Shown here piece by piece: positions 32,335 to 41,237 of a DNA stretch of 64,000 bases. The DNA comes from CAVOKN01 sp963696505 (lineage in GTDB: Bacteria; Pseudomonadota; Gammaproteobacteria; Burkholderiales; Rhodocyclaceae). Under the pieces are notes generated by a model, which was given only the letters and a program-made list of their open reading frames with translations, was not told the origin of the DNA and made no database searches. A program made the translations under genes and the position numbers. The DNA lies in NCBI GenBank assembly GCA_963696505.1, contig CAVOKN010000019.1, forward strand, positions 45,615 through 109,614, read 5' to 3'. The first letter of the stretch is position 1. Every line of letters starts with the position of its first letter.

Positions 32335-33264
32335 TCACGACTCGATGCTCAGTTGATCCGGTTCAAGCAGCAGGTAGCCGGCGCAGCGGCCCTCCGCGCG
32401 GTCGCCGTCGTCACTGACGATGACGATCACTTCGCGGCCCGCGATGATGGCGGGACAGACGCCTTCCGCGTGCGCAAAGCCCGGCAGGCCCGGCACCTCG
32501 ACGCGGCGCGGGCGCGTGCCTGCCTGTCCGCTCCAGAACCAGAGCCGGAACGGCACTTGCTCCCGCGCCATGGGACCGGCGATCAGCAGATAGCCCGCCA
32601 GCGAGGCCACCCAAGCCATGCCGCGCAGACCGTGGCCGTCCAGCTTCAGATGGGTCAGCTCCGGCGCGATGCGCGGCGGCTCGCCAGCTTCGAAGATGGC
32701 GCTCGGATTTTCCACGGCGACGAGGATCGCCTGGCCATCTGGGACCGGGCTGCGGAAGCCCAGCCAGAGGTGACCAGCATCGGGAGCAAATTCCATGGCC
32801 TCGATGCTCAGCCCGCCCCGGTTCTTCACGTCCAGCACCGCCGCTGCCGTGGCGAGGACAGGATGGGCCGCAACCAGCGCCGCCTTCAATCCGCGCACCA
32901 CCTGCTTGCCGACGACGTCATCGCCGTCGACCCGGAAGCCCACCAGCTTCTCCCGCGACTTCTTTTCGCGGCCTTCGCCGTCGCGGGAATGCGAGGTAAT
33001 CGCGTAGATGTAGCCTGATGGATGCAGGGCCAACGCCTCCAGATCGTCCAGCTTCCAGAACTCGCCATCGAACTCGAACAAACCGGGACGCAGGGGCACG
33101 GCGCTTACTTCGTCATCGCCAAGCGTCACCAGGCTGAACGGATGCGCCTTCTCGTCCTCGACGACGAGGAAGCGACCGTCGGGAAGCTGCTGGATGGCAG
33201 AGGGTTCGTAGACGCCCGTCAGGGGTCGGAAAGTGGCGATGGATGTGTTCGGCATGGCCGGCAT
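32335..33264 (-). CDS. DUF3616 family protein
   Basis: This 309-residue protein is probably a beta-propeller. Motifs in order are YEPSAIQQLPDGRFLVVEDE, DDLEALALHPSGYIYAITSH, SIEAMEFAPDAGHLWLGFRS, GLRGMAWVASLAGYLLIAGP and GFAHAEGVCPAI, the repeating strand-and-turn pattern of DUF3616. No signal peptide is seen, so it is probably cytosolic. The start at 33264 has CCGGAA eight bases upstream; an ATG at 33255 is also possible. No ligand is known for the family and no neighbours help. Confidence 0.85.
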   Translation of the reverse strand: MPAMPNTSIATFRPLTGVYEPSAIQQLPDGRFLVVEDEKAHPFSLVTLGDDEVSAVPLRPGLFEFDGEFWKLDDLEALALHPSGYIYAITSHSRDGEGREKKSREKLVGFRVDGDDVVGKQVVRGLKAALVAAHPVLATAAAVLDVKNRGGLSIEAMEFAPDAGHLWLGFRSPVPDGQAILVAVENPSAIFEAGEPPRIAPELTHLKLDGHGLRGMAWVASLAGYLLIAGPMAREQVPFRLWFWSGQAGTRPRRVEVPGLPGFAHAEGVCPAIIAGREVIVIVSDDGDRAEGRCAGYLLLEPDQLSIES

Positions 33265-33754
33265 TGTCGCGCGATTCCGGCACTCTGGCCAATCCAGAGA
33301 TCCCATGGCACGCAGCCCTGTGTTACTTGAACCCTCGGGGTGCAAGCAACGGCAGTCGTCGCCCGGGAGAATGAAGCCAAGAACTCCGACCCACTTGGGT
33401 CTCCTCGATACCCGCTCGGTGGCGACATCCTCGAATGGGTCTGGATACTGCAATTGGCTGGTTGTGCAGGCCACACCCGCCGCCCCACGCCTGACGTAGA
33501 CAAACCTCCGGGAATTCTCGGCGGCTGTCCGGAGTGGCCCAGTCGGGGATCACCAGGCTATCGCGAACTCCCGCTATCGGCGATGTTTCCGTCATACCGT
33601 TGACCGTGTTGCGGGACGGATGAATGGCTGGTTTGGCCGTCCTGCGTCGATCAGGTCAATCGTCCGGAGAAAATCGATTCCGGTGGTTCAGCTCACCCCA
33701 GGCGCGGCTATTTCTCACCGCGCGAAGGTGGTGCATTCACGCCAGGCTCACCGG
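33265..33754. other. Spacer without recognisable gene
   Basis: About 490 bases with short overlapping frames on both strands. A minus-strand frame starting near 33595 (MTETSPIAGVRDSLVIPDWA) loses any protein-like character after 40 residues. Nothing is called. Confidence 0.4.
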
Positions 33755-34016
33755 TCACCGCTTGAAATCCCGGAAGCCAGCTGCCCGTGCGAGGTCCGCC
33801 TTCACTTGCTCGCGGCTGCGCTCGTAGAACGACCTCTCGCCCCATGGCGTTGCCGACATACGCAGAGCCATTGCGCGTGGGCGTCAAATTGCAGCGCACG
33901 TTGTGGACACCCTCCCCGAGCACGATCTGGATCATGTCCAGAGCCTTGTTCAGGACGACGACCTGGAGCGTCTGACCACTGCTGGTAACGCGTACCTCGA
34001 TTTTCTCGTCGTTCAT
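33755..34016 (-). pseudogene. Small hypothetical protein with a single frameshift
   Basis: The ATG at 34016 opens MNDEKIEVRVTSSGQTLQVV, continuing with NKALDMIQIVLGEGVHNVRC and NGSAYVGNAMGREVV. One base further on it reads YERSREQVKADLARAAGFRD to a stop at 33755. With one base removed from GTCGTTCTACGAG the product is an 87-residue protein. The strand pattern is convincing and the composition is that of a real gene. I do not recognise the family. Confidence 0.55.
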
Positions 34017-34215
34017 GTACCGATCCATTCTGTTGAGCACCCCAAGGCCAGCGCAGCGGCGCTGTCTCGGTTCCCCGAAGGCCGTCGCCGGCATGCGGGG
34101 ACATACCGGAACCAGCCCTGCGTCATCGGTTTCTCTCCCGATCCGCTGATAGAACGCGGCAACACGATGGCTGCCGCTCGACCGTACGCTTCGGGGCGGC
34201 TTTCCCGACGCCCGC

Positions 34216-34536
34216 CTACGTTCCAGGCAGACTGACGATCCGCGGAGAAGTCGGCCTCGCCTCGGCAGGCGATTCGGCCTTGCGCAAGAACACCGGTGCG
34301 ACATTCCACTGCTGCCCGTTCTCGGCGATGACCGTGACCGTCTTGCGGTTGTACTTTGCGATGATGCCGCACAGTGCCGGGCGCCCCTCGGGCTGAAAGG
34401 ACACCTTCTCCCCGATGCTGAAGTCGAGCATGTGGGCATGCGCGCGCATTTGATGCAGGAACTTCAGCCGCGCGACGACGCGATTGTTCAGATCGATGAG
34501 TTCGGCTTCAGTCAGCTTGTCGATGTCGATCGGCAT
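34216..34536 (-). CDS. Conserved hypothetical protein (106 aa)
   Basis: This protein has an N-terminal helix (DIDKLTEAELIDLNNRVVAR) and a small beta-barrel-like part (IGEKVSFQPEGRPALCGIIA, then KTVTVIAENGQQWNVAP), which resembles KOW/SH3-type nucleic-acid-binding barrels. GGAAG is nine bases before the ATG. The family is widespread and uncharacterised in betaproteobacteria. It lies in a run of small leftward genes (33755-35187) with spacers of 100-200 bases. Confidence 0.75.
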   Translation of the reverse strand: MPIDIDKLTEAELIDLNNRVVARLKFLHQMRAHAHMLDFSIGEKVSFQPEGRPALCGIIAKYNRKTVTVIAENGQQWNVAPVFLRKAESPAEARPTSPRIVSLPGT

Positions 34537-34629
34537 GGCGCTGGGCTTCCGTTCGTGACGGCCGATGTCCGACTTGTGAGGCTGGACCCGAGGGATCGAA
34601 CGCCGGGCCCGCGGAAGCCGACCCGTGCC

Positions 34630-34905
34630 TCATGCGATATTCCCTTGCGGTCCGGGGTCTCGCTTCGCGCCGGGCTTGCGACCGCGCGCCGGCGGCGGCG
34701 CACTGCACGACAGCCGGCAACTCACGCCCTCGATCGGCTTGCCGCCGATGAACCGTGTCACCTTGCAGCAGATCACTTCTCCCGCAGCGGAAAGCTGCGA
34801 CACGTGACGCGTAACCAGCGGCATCGGCACCTGCAGCGCGTCGGCAATCTCGGCGTCGAGTCGCTCGCCATTGGACTTCAAGAAATCAAGAATCGACGCG
34901 TTCAT
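34630..34905 (-). CDS. Small winged-helix DNA-binding protein
   Basis: This 91-residue protein reads MNASILDFLKSNGERLDAEI, then ALQVPMPLVTRHVSQLSAAG, EVICCKVTRFIGGKPIEG and a Pro/Arg-rich tail. The first 60 residues have the helix-turn-helix and wing pattern of a small ArsR-like regulator. Several cysteines (ICC, SCRLSC) follow the recognition helix and could bind metal, though this is inference. The ATG at 34905 has GGAATACCCCT upstream and is preferred to the one at 34926. It could regulate its small neighbours. Confidence 0.72.
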   Translation of the reverse strand: MNASILDFLKSNGERLDAEIADALQVPMPLVTRHVSQLSAAGEVICCKVTRFIGGKPIEGVSCRLSCSAPPPARGRKPGAKRDPGPQGNIA

Positions 34906-35055
34906 AGGGGTATTCCAATGTGGCAATCGACGGCCAGAAGGCCGCTCGGCGAACGGGCTCGCGCCCCGGCAAGGGGCTGCCGATCACCGGGATCAAAGGC
35001 GCGCTTCCGCCTTCGCCAGGCTGACTGTCGGTCCTCCGGGGATCCCCCCGGGCGC

Positions 35056-35187
35056 TCAACTTCCGGCAGTCTTGGTAAGGACAGACGATGACTTCCCCTG
35101 CTTGTCACGCTTGGCCTGTTTCTTCTCCTTGGCCGTCTTCTGCGGCGCCTTCTTCTGGTCCTTCTTCGTATCCTTGGACTTTGACAT
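35056..35187 (-). CDS. Very small Lys-rich protein (43 aa)
   Basis: This protein begins MSKSKDTKKDQKKAPQKTAK and ends SSSVLTKTAGS, with about 15 lysines. A good ribosome site (GAGAGG, eight bases from the ATG) supports translation. The composition suggests a disordered nucleic-acid-associated protein. The function is unknown. Confidence 0.65.
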   Translation of the reverse strand: MSKSKDTKKDQKKAPQKTAKEKKQAKRDKQGKSSSVLTKTAGS

Positions 35188-35601
35188 ACGACTCACCTCT
35201 CCACGATGGATAACACAACAGAAATTTGCGCCGCGCACCGGCCATCTTACGCGCCGCGCCGCGACTTCCTTGCTGGGGTTGTCAGGCTTCCTCGGCGCCA
35301 CCCCGGACGCAGCCTCTGCCGTCGGACCTACATTCTACCGCGCCCTCGTCACCTCAGGCTCCCCGCCCTGGCCGGGATGGATGCCTTGGCGATCGACAGT
35401 TCATTGAGCTTGCCCTCCTTCTGGGCCGCCACAATTCACGCCGGACGCATGCCAGGGTTGATGAACACCGCATTGAGCACGATCGGCGCCGGTGACCAGT
35501 ACCGACTTGCCTTCGAAACGATGCATGACGTTCGTCTGCGCAGTGGGTCGGTGCCGAAACGCAGCAGGCGCTGCCGGGCCGCGGATCAGAACGGCGCCTC
35601 G
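35188..35601. other. Spacer with possible short-chain dehydrogenase remnant
   Basis: On the minus strand an ATG at 35526 reads MHRFEGKSVLVTGAD, the Rossmann start of a short-chain dehydrogenase, but the Gly-rich loop is lost. A piece in another frame (IVAAQKEGKLNELSIAKASI) ends at a stop at 35349. If real it is an internally deleted fragment. The rest of the 414 bases is empty. Confidence 0.35.
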
Positions 35602-36471
35602 CTACGCAGCACCCAGTTGGCCGAAGCGGCCCTGCTTGAAGTCTTCGATGGCTTGCGCGATCTCGGCTTTGGTGTTCATGACAAAGGGACCGTAACCGAC
35701 CACCGGTTCGTCGATCGGCGCGCCGCCCAGCACCAGCACGGTGGCTTCTGTATCGGCCTCGATCGCAAATTCGGTGCCGTCTCGGTCGAGAATCGCCATC
35801 TGCGCTTCGTGCGCAACCTGGCTGCCATTCACTCGCACGGTGCCGCGAAGAACGACCAGCGCCAAGGTGTGTCCCTCGGGCAGGCCAAACTGGGTGGCCC
35901 CGCCCGGGTTCAGGCGCAGGTCCCAGACGTCGATCGGTGTGAAGGTGCGCGCCGGCCCGCGCTGGCCGCCGAACTCTCCGGCGATGACGCGCAGCGTGCC
36001 GGCGGCGTCCGGAAGCGCGACCGCCGGGATATCCCGGTCGAGCAGCGTCTGGTAGGCCGGCGCGGATAGCTTGTCGCGGGCGGGCAGATTGACCCACAGT
36101 TGCACCATCTCCAGCGTGCCGCCGCTGCGACTGAACGCCTTGGAATGGAACTCCTCGTGCAGAATGCCGCGGGCCGCCGTCATCCATTGCACATCGCCCG
36201 GACCGATGCGCCCGCCGCTGCCGGTCGAGTCGCGGTGCTCCACCTCCCCCTGGTAGACGATGGTCACGGTCTCGAAGCCCCGGTGCGGGTGCGCGCCGAC
36301 CCCGCGGGCGCGCTCGCTCGGCGCGAACTGCGCCGGCCCGGCGTAGTCGAGCAGCAGGAACGGGCTCAGTCGCACGCCGTGGGTGTCGTAGGAGAACAGC
36401 GAGCGCACCGGGAAGCCATCGCCCACCCAATGCTGCTGCGGGGCACTGTGGAGGCCTAACACCGTCTTCAT
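35602..36471 (-). CDS. Pirin-family bicupin protein
   Basis: This 289-residue protein has the pirin metal site in the N-terminal cupin: GVGAHPHRGFETVTIVYQGE (His-x-His), HRDSTGSGGRIGPGDVQWMT, and ARGILHEEF (His and Glu ligands). The second cupin and C-terminal half (VVGYGPFVMNTKAEIAQAIE) are of usual length. Pirins bind Fe(II), and some oxidise quercetin or act as redox regulators; which applies here cannot be told. GAGG is eight bases before the ATG at 36471, so it is preferred to the ATG at 36477. No operon partner is visible. Confidence 0.93.
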   Translation of the reverse strand: MKTVLGLHSAPQQHWVGDGFPVRSLFSYDTHGVRLSPFLLLDYAGPAQFAPSERARGVGAHPHRGFETVTIVYQGEVEHRDSTGSGGRIGPGDVQWMTAARGILHEEFHSKAFSRSGGTLEMVQLWVNLPARDKLSAPAYQTLLDRDIPAVALPDAAGTLRVIAGEFGGQRGPARTFTPIDVWDLRLNPGGATQFGLPEGHTLALVVLRGTVRVNGSQVAHEAQMAILDRDGTEFAIEADTEATVLVLGGAPIDEPVVGYGPFVMNTKAEIAQAIEDFKQGRFGQLGAA

Positions 36472-36910
36472 CGACATCTCCTCGCTGAGGGCTGCCATGG
36501 GCAGGAAGCTGGCTGGGCGGCGATCGCCACTGGCGAGAGCGCGCTCGACAACCGGCACAGCAGCAGAATGCGTTTCATCGGCTCGATCCTTGGCCCATCG
36601 TGGATGGTGGCGGCGACCGCGGCAGTTGGTTTCCGTCATTTCGACCCCCCAACGCCATTCGCCGTTCCGTCCACGCCGAGCCGTCCATGCTTCCCGAGGC
36701 GCAAAGGTGGGTGAGCCTATGCGCTTCTCCCTCGTCAGGCTCGTCCGGATAATATCCGAGTATTTTAGTCGTCTTTTGTGCTATAAGAGAAGAGGGGCGA
36801 CCCACTTTCAAACCTTTCTGACCGTGCCCGAGCAAGGTCGGGAAAACTGCTTATCACCTGCACCGCAAGCGACTGCTCTGGCTCCACGGCAGCCCGAAAG
36901 GAGCAACACC

Positions 36911-37327
36911 ATGAGACAAATCCACATCGACTATCCTGGTACCGATCTCGATTACAAGGTGGCACGCGAACTCGCGGCCTCGCGTGCGAACGACGATCCG
37001 GAAATCGAGGAACCGGTCGTTATGGCCTGGCACGATAAGCGCGCCGAGATGATGTCTCCTGTCATCGAGGGCGGCGACATCAACACGCGCTGGCACGATT
37101 ATGGGCAGAGCCATACTGGCGAACTCGAAATCAGCGTGAATGGCCAGTACGATTTTGTCTTCGCCGATGCCTCAGCCTTCGACACGTACGGGCCGAGCCC
37201 GTATGTCAGCCTCTCCGACGGCAAAGGCACCAATTACGTGTGCCAGCGGGGGTTGCTGCGCGACCCGCACCATCCTGAAGAGGATGCGTGCGTGGCGCTC
37301 GACGACTACACGAGCCAGATGACTTGA
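36911..37327 (+). CDS. AF1514-like family protein
   Basis: This 138-residue soluble protein reads MRQIHIDYPGTDLDYKVARE at the start and contains EPVVMAWHDKRAEMMSPVIE, WHDYGQSHTGELEISVNGQY and DFVFAD, the strand pattern of AF1514-like (DUF5619) proteins. AAAGGAG is seven bases before the ATG. It is followed at once by tusA and dsrE2, and this family often travels with sulfur-carrier genes, so a role in sulfur trafficking is plausible but not shown. The 270 bases upstream contain a long AT-rich patch (around 36750-36790) that is a good promoter candidate. Confidence 0.75.
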   Translation: MRQIHIDYPGTDLDYKVARELAASRANDDPEIEEPVVMAWHDKRAEMMSPVIEGGDINTRWHDYGQSHTGELEISVNGQYDFVFADASAFDTYGPSPYVSLSDGKGTNYVCQRGLLRDPHHPEEDACVALDDYTSQMT

Positions 37328-37469
37328 GAATCCGCCTGCAGGAACAGCGCACGCGATGCGGCCAAGGGGTATCCCCACAGCCGGCGTTGCGGCATTGCCG
37401 GAACGCATAACCGTTCTCGCGCAAATCACTGTCCCCGGAAAGCCGCCTTGAACACCCTGGCAAGCAACC

Positions 37470-37703
37470 ATGATTACGCCACACGATTTCGATATCGACG
37501 CACGCGGAATGAATTGCCCGCTGCCCGTTCTCCGGGCCAAGCAGGCAATTGGCCAACTGCAGCGGGGCAAAGTGCTACGCGTGCGCGCATCCGACCCCGG
37601 TTCGGTCAAGGATTTCGACGCCTTTTGCCGGCAGTCGGGCAACGAACGGGTTTCGTTCGAGGAGGGGAACGGCGAATACACCTTCTACCTGCGGAAGACT
37701 TGA
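37470..37703 (+). CDS. tusA: TusA-family sulfur carrier
   Basis: This 77-residue protein carries the invariant CPxP site in ARGMNCPLPVLRAKQAI, where the cysteine holds a persulfide, and the family end SFEEGNGEYTFYLRKT. TusA-type proteins pass sulfur between partners such as rhodanese, DsrE2/DsrE and tRNA-modifying or dissimilatory enzymes. Here it precedes a DsrE2-like gene by 46 bases, a common arrangement in sulfur-oxidising and related bacteria. The ribosome site is weak (CAAGCAACC). The specific partner beyond DsrE2 is unknown. Confidence 0.92.
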   Translation: MITPHDFDIDARGMNCPLPVLRAKQAIGQLQRGKVLRVRASDPGSVKDFDAFCRQSGNERVSFEEGNGEYTFYLRKT

Positions 37704-37749
37704 TGCCCGCAATGATTCGATTCCATGACCTGACCGACGGAGGACGAAC

Positions 37750-38367
37750 TTGGGAGCGCTACCCGAAATCGACGTTCTGGACGACCTGATCAAACGCAGG
37801 ATCGACGACATTCTGTCGGAGAGGCTCGCGGAAAAGCCCACCGAGGCGAAGAGGAGCAAGACGCCGTCGATGGCCATCATTGCCACCGGCGGCACGCTTG
37901 ACACGGGTTATCTTCCGTTCATTTTGAGCGCAACCGCCGCGGCGCTGGGTTGGAGGACGTCGGTGTTCTTCACCTTCTATGGATTGCAACTGCTCAAGAA
38001 AGATATCAGCGACCTGAAGCTCAGCCCCCTGGGCAATCCTGCCATGCCGATCACGGTGCCCTTCGGCCCGCGGTGGTTCAGGAACATCAATTGGGACATC
38101 CCCAACGCCATACAGGCATTGGTCCCCGGATTCGAAGCGGTGGCAACCTCGCTCATGAAAGGGAAATTCAAGTACAACGGCGTCGCAAACCTGAGCGAAC
38201 TGCGCCAGTTGTGCGTCGATGCCGGCGTGCACTTTGTGGCCTGCCAGATGACGGTCGATCTGCTCGGCTTCACTCCGGACGATTTCATTCCAGAGGTAAC
38301 GGAGTACGCCGGCGCGGCCACCTTCCTGCCCATGGCCAAGGACGCTGACGTCAGCATGTTCATGTAA
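37750..38367 (+). CDS. DsrE2-like (DsrE/DsrF/DrsH family) sulfurtransferase
   Basis: This 205-residue protein is preceded by GGAGG six bases from a TTG codon, so the unusual TTG start is well supported. An N-terminal charged helix (DVLDDLIKRRIDDILSERL) leads to the family core MAIIATGGTLDTGYLPFILS, VFFTFYGLQLLKKD, and AGVHFVACQMTVDLLGF with the conserved cysteine that accepts persulfide. The C-terminus FLPMAKDADVSMFM is complete. DsrE2 proteins receive sulfur from TusA or rhodanese; the adjacent tusA fits this. Together with the AF1514-like gene it forms a sulfur-relay operon. Confidence 0.9.
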   Translation: MGALPEIDVLDDLIKRRIDDILSERLAEKPTEAKRSKTPSMAIIATGGTLDTGYLPFILSATAAALGWRTSVFFTFYGLQLLKKDISDLKLSPLGNPAMPITVPFGPRWFRNINWDIPNAIQALVPGFEAVATSLMKGKFKYNGVANLSELRQLCVDAGVHFVACQMTVDLLGFTPDDFIPEVTEYAGAATFLPMAKDADVSMFM

Positions 38368-38642
38368 GAGGCCATGGCTGGCAAACTCCCCCGAGACCAT
38401 CCAAGCACGGGCGTCTGCCCAGGACTGCTAGTGTCGAATTTCCCAGCGAGGCGACACGAACGACTTCTCTTGGTCGAGCACGCTCATCCTGTCCTGACGA
38501 CTGTGCTGTCAACCGGGCGCAGATCGCAATTTGAAATCGGTGACACGGAAGATGAAATCACCCTTTGTCGTGGCGCCTGCCGGCATCGGTGGCAGGAGAA
38601 AAAGCGTGTTGCCACCGACCAATAACTGATGAGGCGTACAAG

Positions 38643-38861
38643 ATGATGGCCCGAGCCGACACGATATGCCAAAAGGGCTATCTCCTGCCACACTGCCCCG
38701 AAAGCGAACAGGGCCAGCAAGTGCGATTGTATTGGGATCCCAGCGGCAAGCGGTGGAGCGTGACCGTAGCTGGCATCCCCGTCATCGGAACCAACGCAGA
38801 CGAATTGATCGACGCTGCGGTTAACAAATATGCAATCGCCCGCACTCCTGAAGGTGCATGA
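38643..38861 (+). CDS. Small hypothetical protein (72 aa)
   Basis: This protein starts MMARADTICQKGYLLPHCPE and has VRLYWDPSGKRWSVTVAGIP and a terminal helix ELIDAAVNKYAIA. GATGAGG is eight bases before the ATG. The strand/helix pattern and the ribosome site suggest a real gene; I know no family. A hairpin-like CCTGCCGGCATCGGTGGCAGG lies just upstream near 38580, possibly ending the dsrE2 transcript. Confidence 0.55.
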   Translation: MMARADTICQKGYLLPHCPESEQGQQVRLYWDPSGKRWSVTVAGIPVIGTNADELIDAAVNKYAIARTPEGA

Positions 38862-38930
38862 GTATTTGCGAATGCGTTCGATGACGAGTATTCGCTGGCC
38901 ACCACACGGCCCTGATCGGGATCCCGCACA

Positions 38931-39050
38931 TTACGGAATAGATGGGTAGGCGTTTCCGTGCCGCCGCCCGGGCATGAACAACCGGCCGACCGTCGCGTCA
39001 TACACGGGCGCCCAGAGGCGATAGACGACGAGGTTCCGCCGGTTGGTCAT
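38931..39050 (-). pseudogene. N-terminal remnant of a SAM-dependent methyltransferase
   Basis: The minus strand reads MTNRRNLVVYRLWAPVYDAT then VGRLFMPGRR, the start of a class I methyltransferase of the type that precedes a GxGTG SAM-binding loop, but the frame ends after nine unrelated residues at a TAA. Only 30 residues are recognisable; the SAM site is missing. The remaining bases of 38862-39281 hold nothing else I can identify. Confidence 0.55.
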
Positions 39051-39281
39051 CCGCATGGCAAGTCACCGGGCTCGGGCTTTGAAGGCGGGTAGCACGCGCC
39101 GGTCGAAAATCCACCATTTCCGGCCTACAGCGCCGAAACCGCACTGGGCAAACTGAGGGCAAACTGAAGCCAGCAAAGCCGGCGTGGTCCGCAGCGGTCG
39201 TGCCAACTCGCCAGTTCAGCCCTTTGCCCGGTCGTGTGGACAGGTCTTCTCTGGCGTCGATCCACGCCCGCAGGCAAACGG

Positions 39282-39518
39282 CTACCGCCCTTCCTGCGAA
39301 TCTGCCTCGACCTGCTCCTTGTCGTCGTCATCGGGAATAACGACATCCACGGCGGCACCCACGACCTTGGCGCCGACACTCACAGTTGTGGCCGCGACAC
39401 TGACTGCGGCCGCGCCGACACTGACGACCGCATCTGCAACAGCGATTACGGCGCAGCCGCTGAGCGTCGCGGCAAGCAGTACAGGCACAAAGACGAAGAC
39501 ACCTCGAATCATGGCCAT
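39282..39518 (-). CDS. Small Val/Ala-rich lipoprotein
   Basis: This 78-residue protein has a lipoprotein signal (VFVFVPVLLAATLSGC, lipobox LSGC) followed by a nearly repetitive hydrophobic stretch (AVSVAATTVSVGAKVVGAAV) and an acidic tail (PDDDDKEQVEADSQEGR). Small lipoproteins with V-A-x-V repeats are common and uncharacterised in betaproteobacteria. Starts at 39518 and 39512 are both possible; neither has a strong ribosome site. The product is predicted to be anchored in the envelope. Confidence 0.7.
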   Translation of the reverse strand: MAMIRGVFVFVPVLLAATLSGCAVIAVADAVVSVGAAAVSVAATTVSVGAKVVGAAVDVVIPDDDDKEQVEADSQEGR

Positions 39519-39757
39519 AGATTAGCCGATCAGGGTGCGCGTTGGTCAACAACGCTGTAACCGAACAGTGCGGCCAGGCGTGCGCTCCCGAACACGCGGC
39601 AGGCCGTCCCGGTATGCCGGTATGGTGGCCTCGCTCCGTCCAAAACCCGAAGCGATACCCTTCAGGCATAGTCATGGACGGGATCGCCTCGGCGTCCACA
39701 GTTGGCGGCCGATTGTTCCCTGCGCCGGTCGGGGAAATGCCGAACTTCAGGACAGCA

Positions 39758-40642
39758 TCACTCCAGCGCGGTAATCGTCTCGCGATCGGACGGCACGGTG
39801 CCCTCGCGAAGCAAGCTGCGCAGCCACTCCCGCTGGACAGTCTGCGCCCGGTTCTCCGCGAATCTCGCTCGAATGTGCGGCAGAGCTTCCTGAAACGAGA
39901 GCACCCCCGGCGGCAGAATGGCGTCGCAGCGCACGATGTGAAAGCCCAGGGGAGACTCGATCACCCCGCTCAGCGCGCCCTCCGTCAATTGGAACAGCGC
40001 GGCGTCCAGGGCAGCGAACAACTGGCCACGTCGGTACTCGCCCAGCACTCCGCCCTGGAGCGCCGTGGGGCATTCCGAATGCTTGAGGGCCTGCTCGGCG
40101 AAGCGTCCGCGCTCTTTCGCCAGCCGCTGGGCGATCGCCTCGATGCGCTGCCTGGCCGATTCGCGTGCGTTTTCTGCGAAGGCGTCGTTGACGGTGACCA
40201 GGATGTGGCTGGCGCGCCGCCGCTCCGGCTGCAAGAACCGCTCGATGTTCAGGCGATAGAACAGTTCGGCGTCGGTGTCGCTCACCCTCGGCGCCTCGGC
40301 CGCGACCTTCTCCAGCACCGCCTCCACCGCAAGCTCGCGCCGCAGGGCGACTTCCAGCGCGGCCTGGGTCAGACCGTTCGCCGCGATGTCGGCAAGGAAT
40401 TCGCCTTCGTCCCGATAGCGGTTGCGGATCTCCCCCAGCGCGGCGTCCAACGTGCCATCCGGGACGCATACGCCGGCGGCCTGGGGCGTGGCCAGCACCC
40501 GCGCCTCGATCCCGCTCTGGCGCGCGGCAACGCGCCGCACCTCGCGCCGTTCGTCTTCCGTCAGGGCAGCCACCGCCTTGCGGTAGAGCGACTGCGCCAT
40601 CTTGAACTCCAGATAGGCGGTCTCGGGGCTCGCCGCGCTCAT
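39758..40642 (-). CDS. nifM: NifM peptidyl-prolyl isomerase
   Basis: This 294-residue protein is a parvulin-type isomerase required for maturation of the nitrogenase iron protein NifH. An N-terminal helical domain (residues 1-130) is followed by the parvulin domain: ERRRASHILVTVNDAF, CPTALQGGVLGEYRRGQLF and SPLGFHIVRCDAILPPGV. Its ATG overlaps the nifZ stop by four bases (ATGA), so it is translationally coupled at the 3' end of the nif operon. It is the last gene of the run before the spacer at 39519-39757. NifM is typical of Azotobacter-type and several betaproteobacterial nif systems. Confidence 0.93.
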   Translation of the reverse strand: MSAASPETAYLEFKMAQSLYRKAVAALTEDERREVRRVAARQSGIEARVLATPQAAGVCVPDGTLDAALGEIRNRYRDEGEFLADIAANGLTQAALEVALRRELAVEAVLEKVAAEAPRVSDTDAELFYRLNIERFLQPERRRASHILVTVNDAFAENARESARQRIEAIAQRLAKERGRFAEQALKHSECPTALQGGVLGEYRRGQLFAALDAALFQLTEGALSGVIESPLGFHIVRCDAILPPGVLSFQEALPHIRARFAENRAQTVQREWLRSLLREGTVPSDRETITALE

Positions 40643-41100
40643 GCCGCGCCCTCGGCGCAGGCCGCAGCGGCAGGGCGCAGCGCGCTTTCGGGCACGCGCA
40701 GGACGTGACCCGGGAATATGACTTCGTACTGGACCTCGGACGCTTCGTCGCGCAGTACCCGCAGCACCTCGCCCACGCTGCCCAGGGCGGCGCGGGTCTC
40801 GCCCCGCACCACGAGGTGGCGCGCCGCCTCGACTTTCTCGCGGGACTCGAAGCGGCTCGGCGTCCAGGGTGCGGCAGCGGGAATCAGCTCCTCCTCGCGG
40901 CAGCCGATCATGCGGTCGGTGTCGAGGAAGTGCACGGTGTAGATGATCTGGTCCTGAAGGAAGGTGCCGATGTTGACCACGTGTCCGGTGCTGCCGCGGC
41001 GCACCAACAGCTCGCCGGTGTCGATGCCGGGAAAGGTGCCGTCGTTGCGCACGTTGCGCGTAACGCGCACCTCGTCGCCGTAGTCGTAGGTGGGGAGCAT
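40639..41100 (-). CDS. nifZ: NifZ, P-cluster maturation factor
   Basis: This 153-residue protein reads YDYGDEVRVTRNVRNDGTFP, then GELLVRRGSTGHVVNIGTFL and VHFLDTDRMIGCREEELIPA, the NifZ SH3-like fold. NifZ helps assemble the second P-cluster of the MoFe protein. A C-terminal extension (from about residue 85) resembles a second copy of the fold (RHLVVRGETRAALGSVGEVL). It overlaps nifM downstream and follows nifW across a 137-base spacer that contains a CCCGC-T-CGCGGG-like hairpin near 41150. Confidence 0.93.
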   Translation of the reverse strand: MLPTYDYGDEVRVTRNVRNDGTFPGIDTGELLVRRGSTGHVVNIGTFLQDQIIYTVHFLDTDRMIGCREEELIPAAAPWTPSRFESREKVEAARHLVVRGETRAALGSVGEVLRVLRDEASEVQYEVIFPGHVLRVPESALRPAAAACAEGAA

Positions 41101-41237
41101 GGGGATCAGGGGCGCCTGTTGCTACGGCGATCGCCGAGCGCCCCCACCCCTGCCCGCTCGCGGGAGACGGAGTCGCGGCCGCGGCGCGGCGATGGGGCGC
41201 TGGGAGCTTGCGAAGCGGGAATGGCGCGTCCGTCCAC

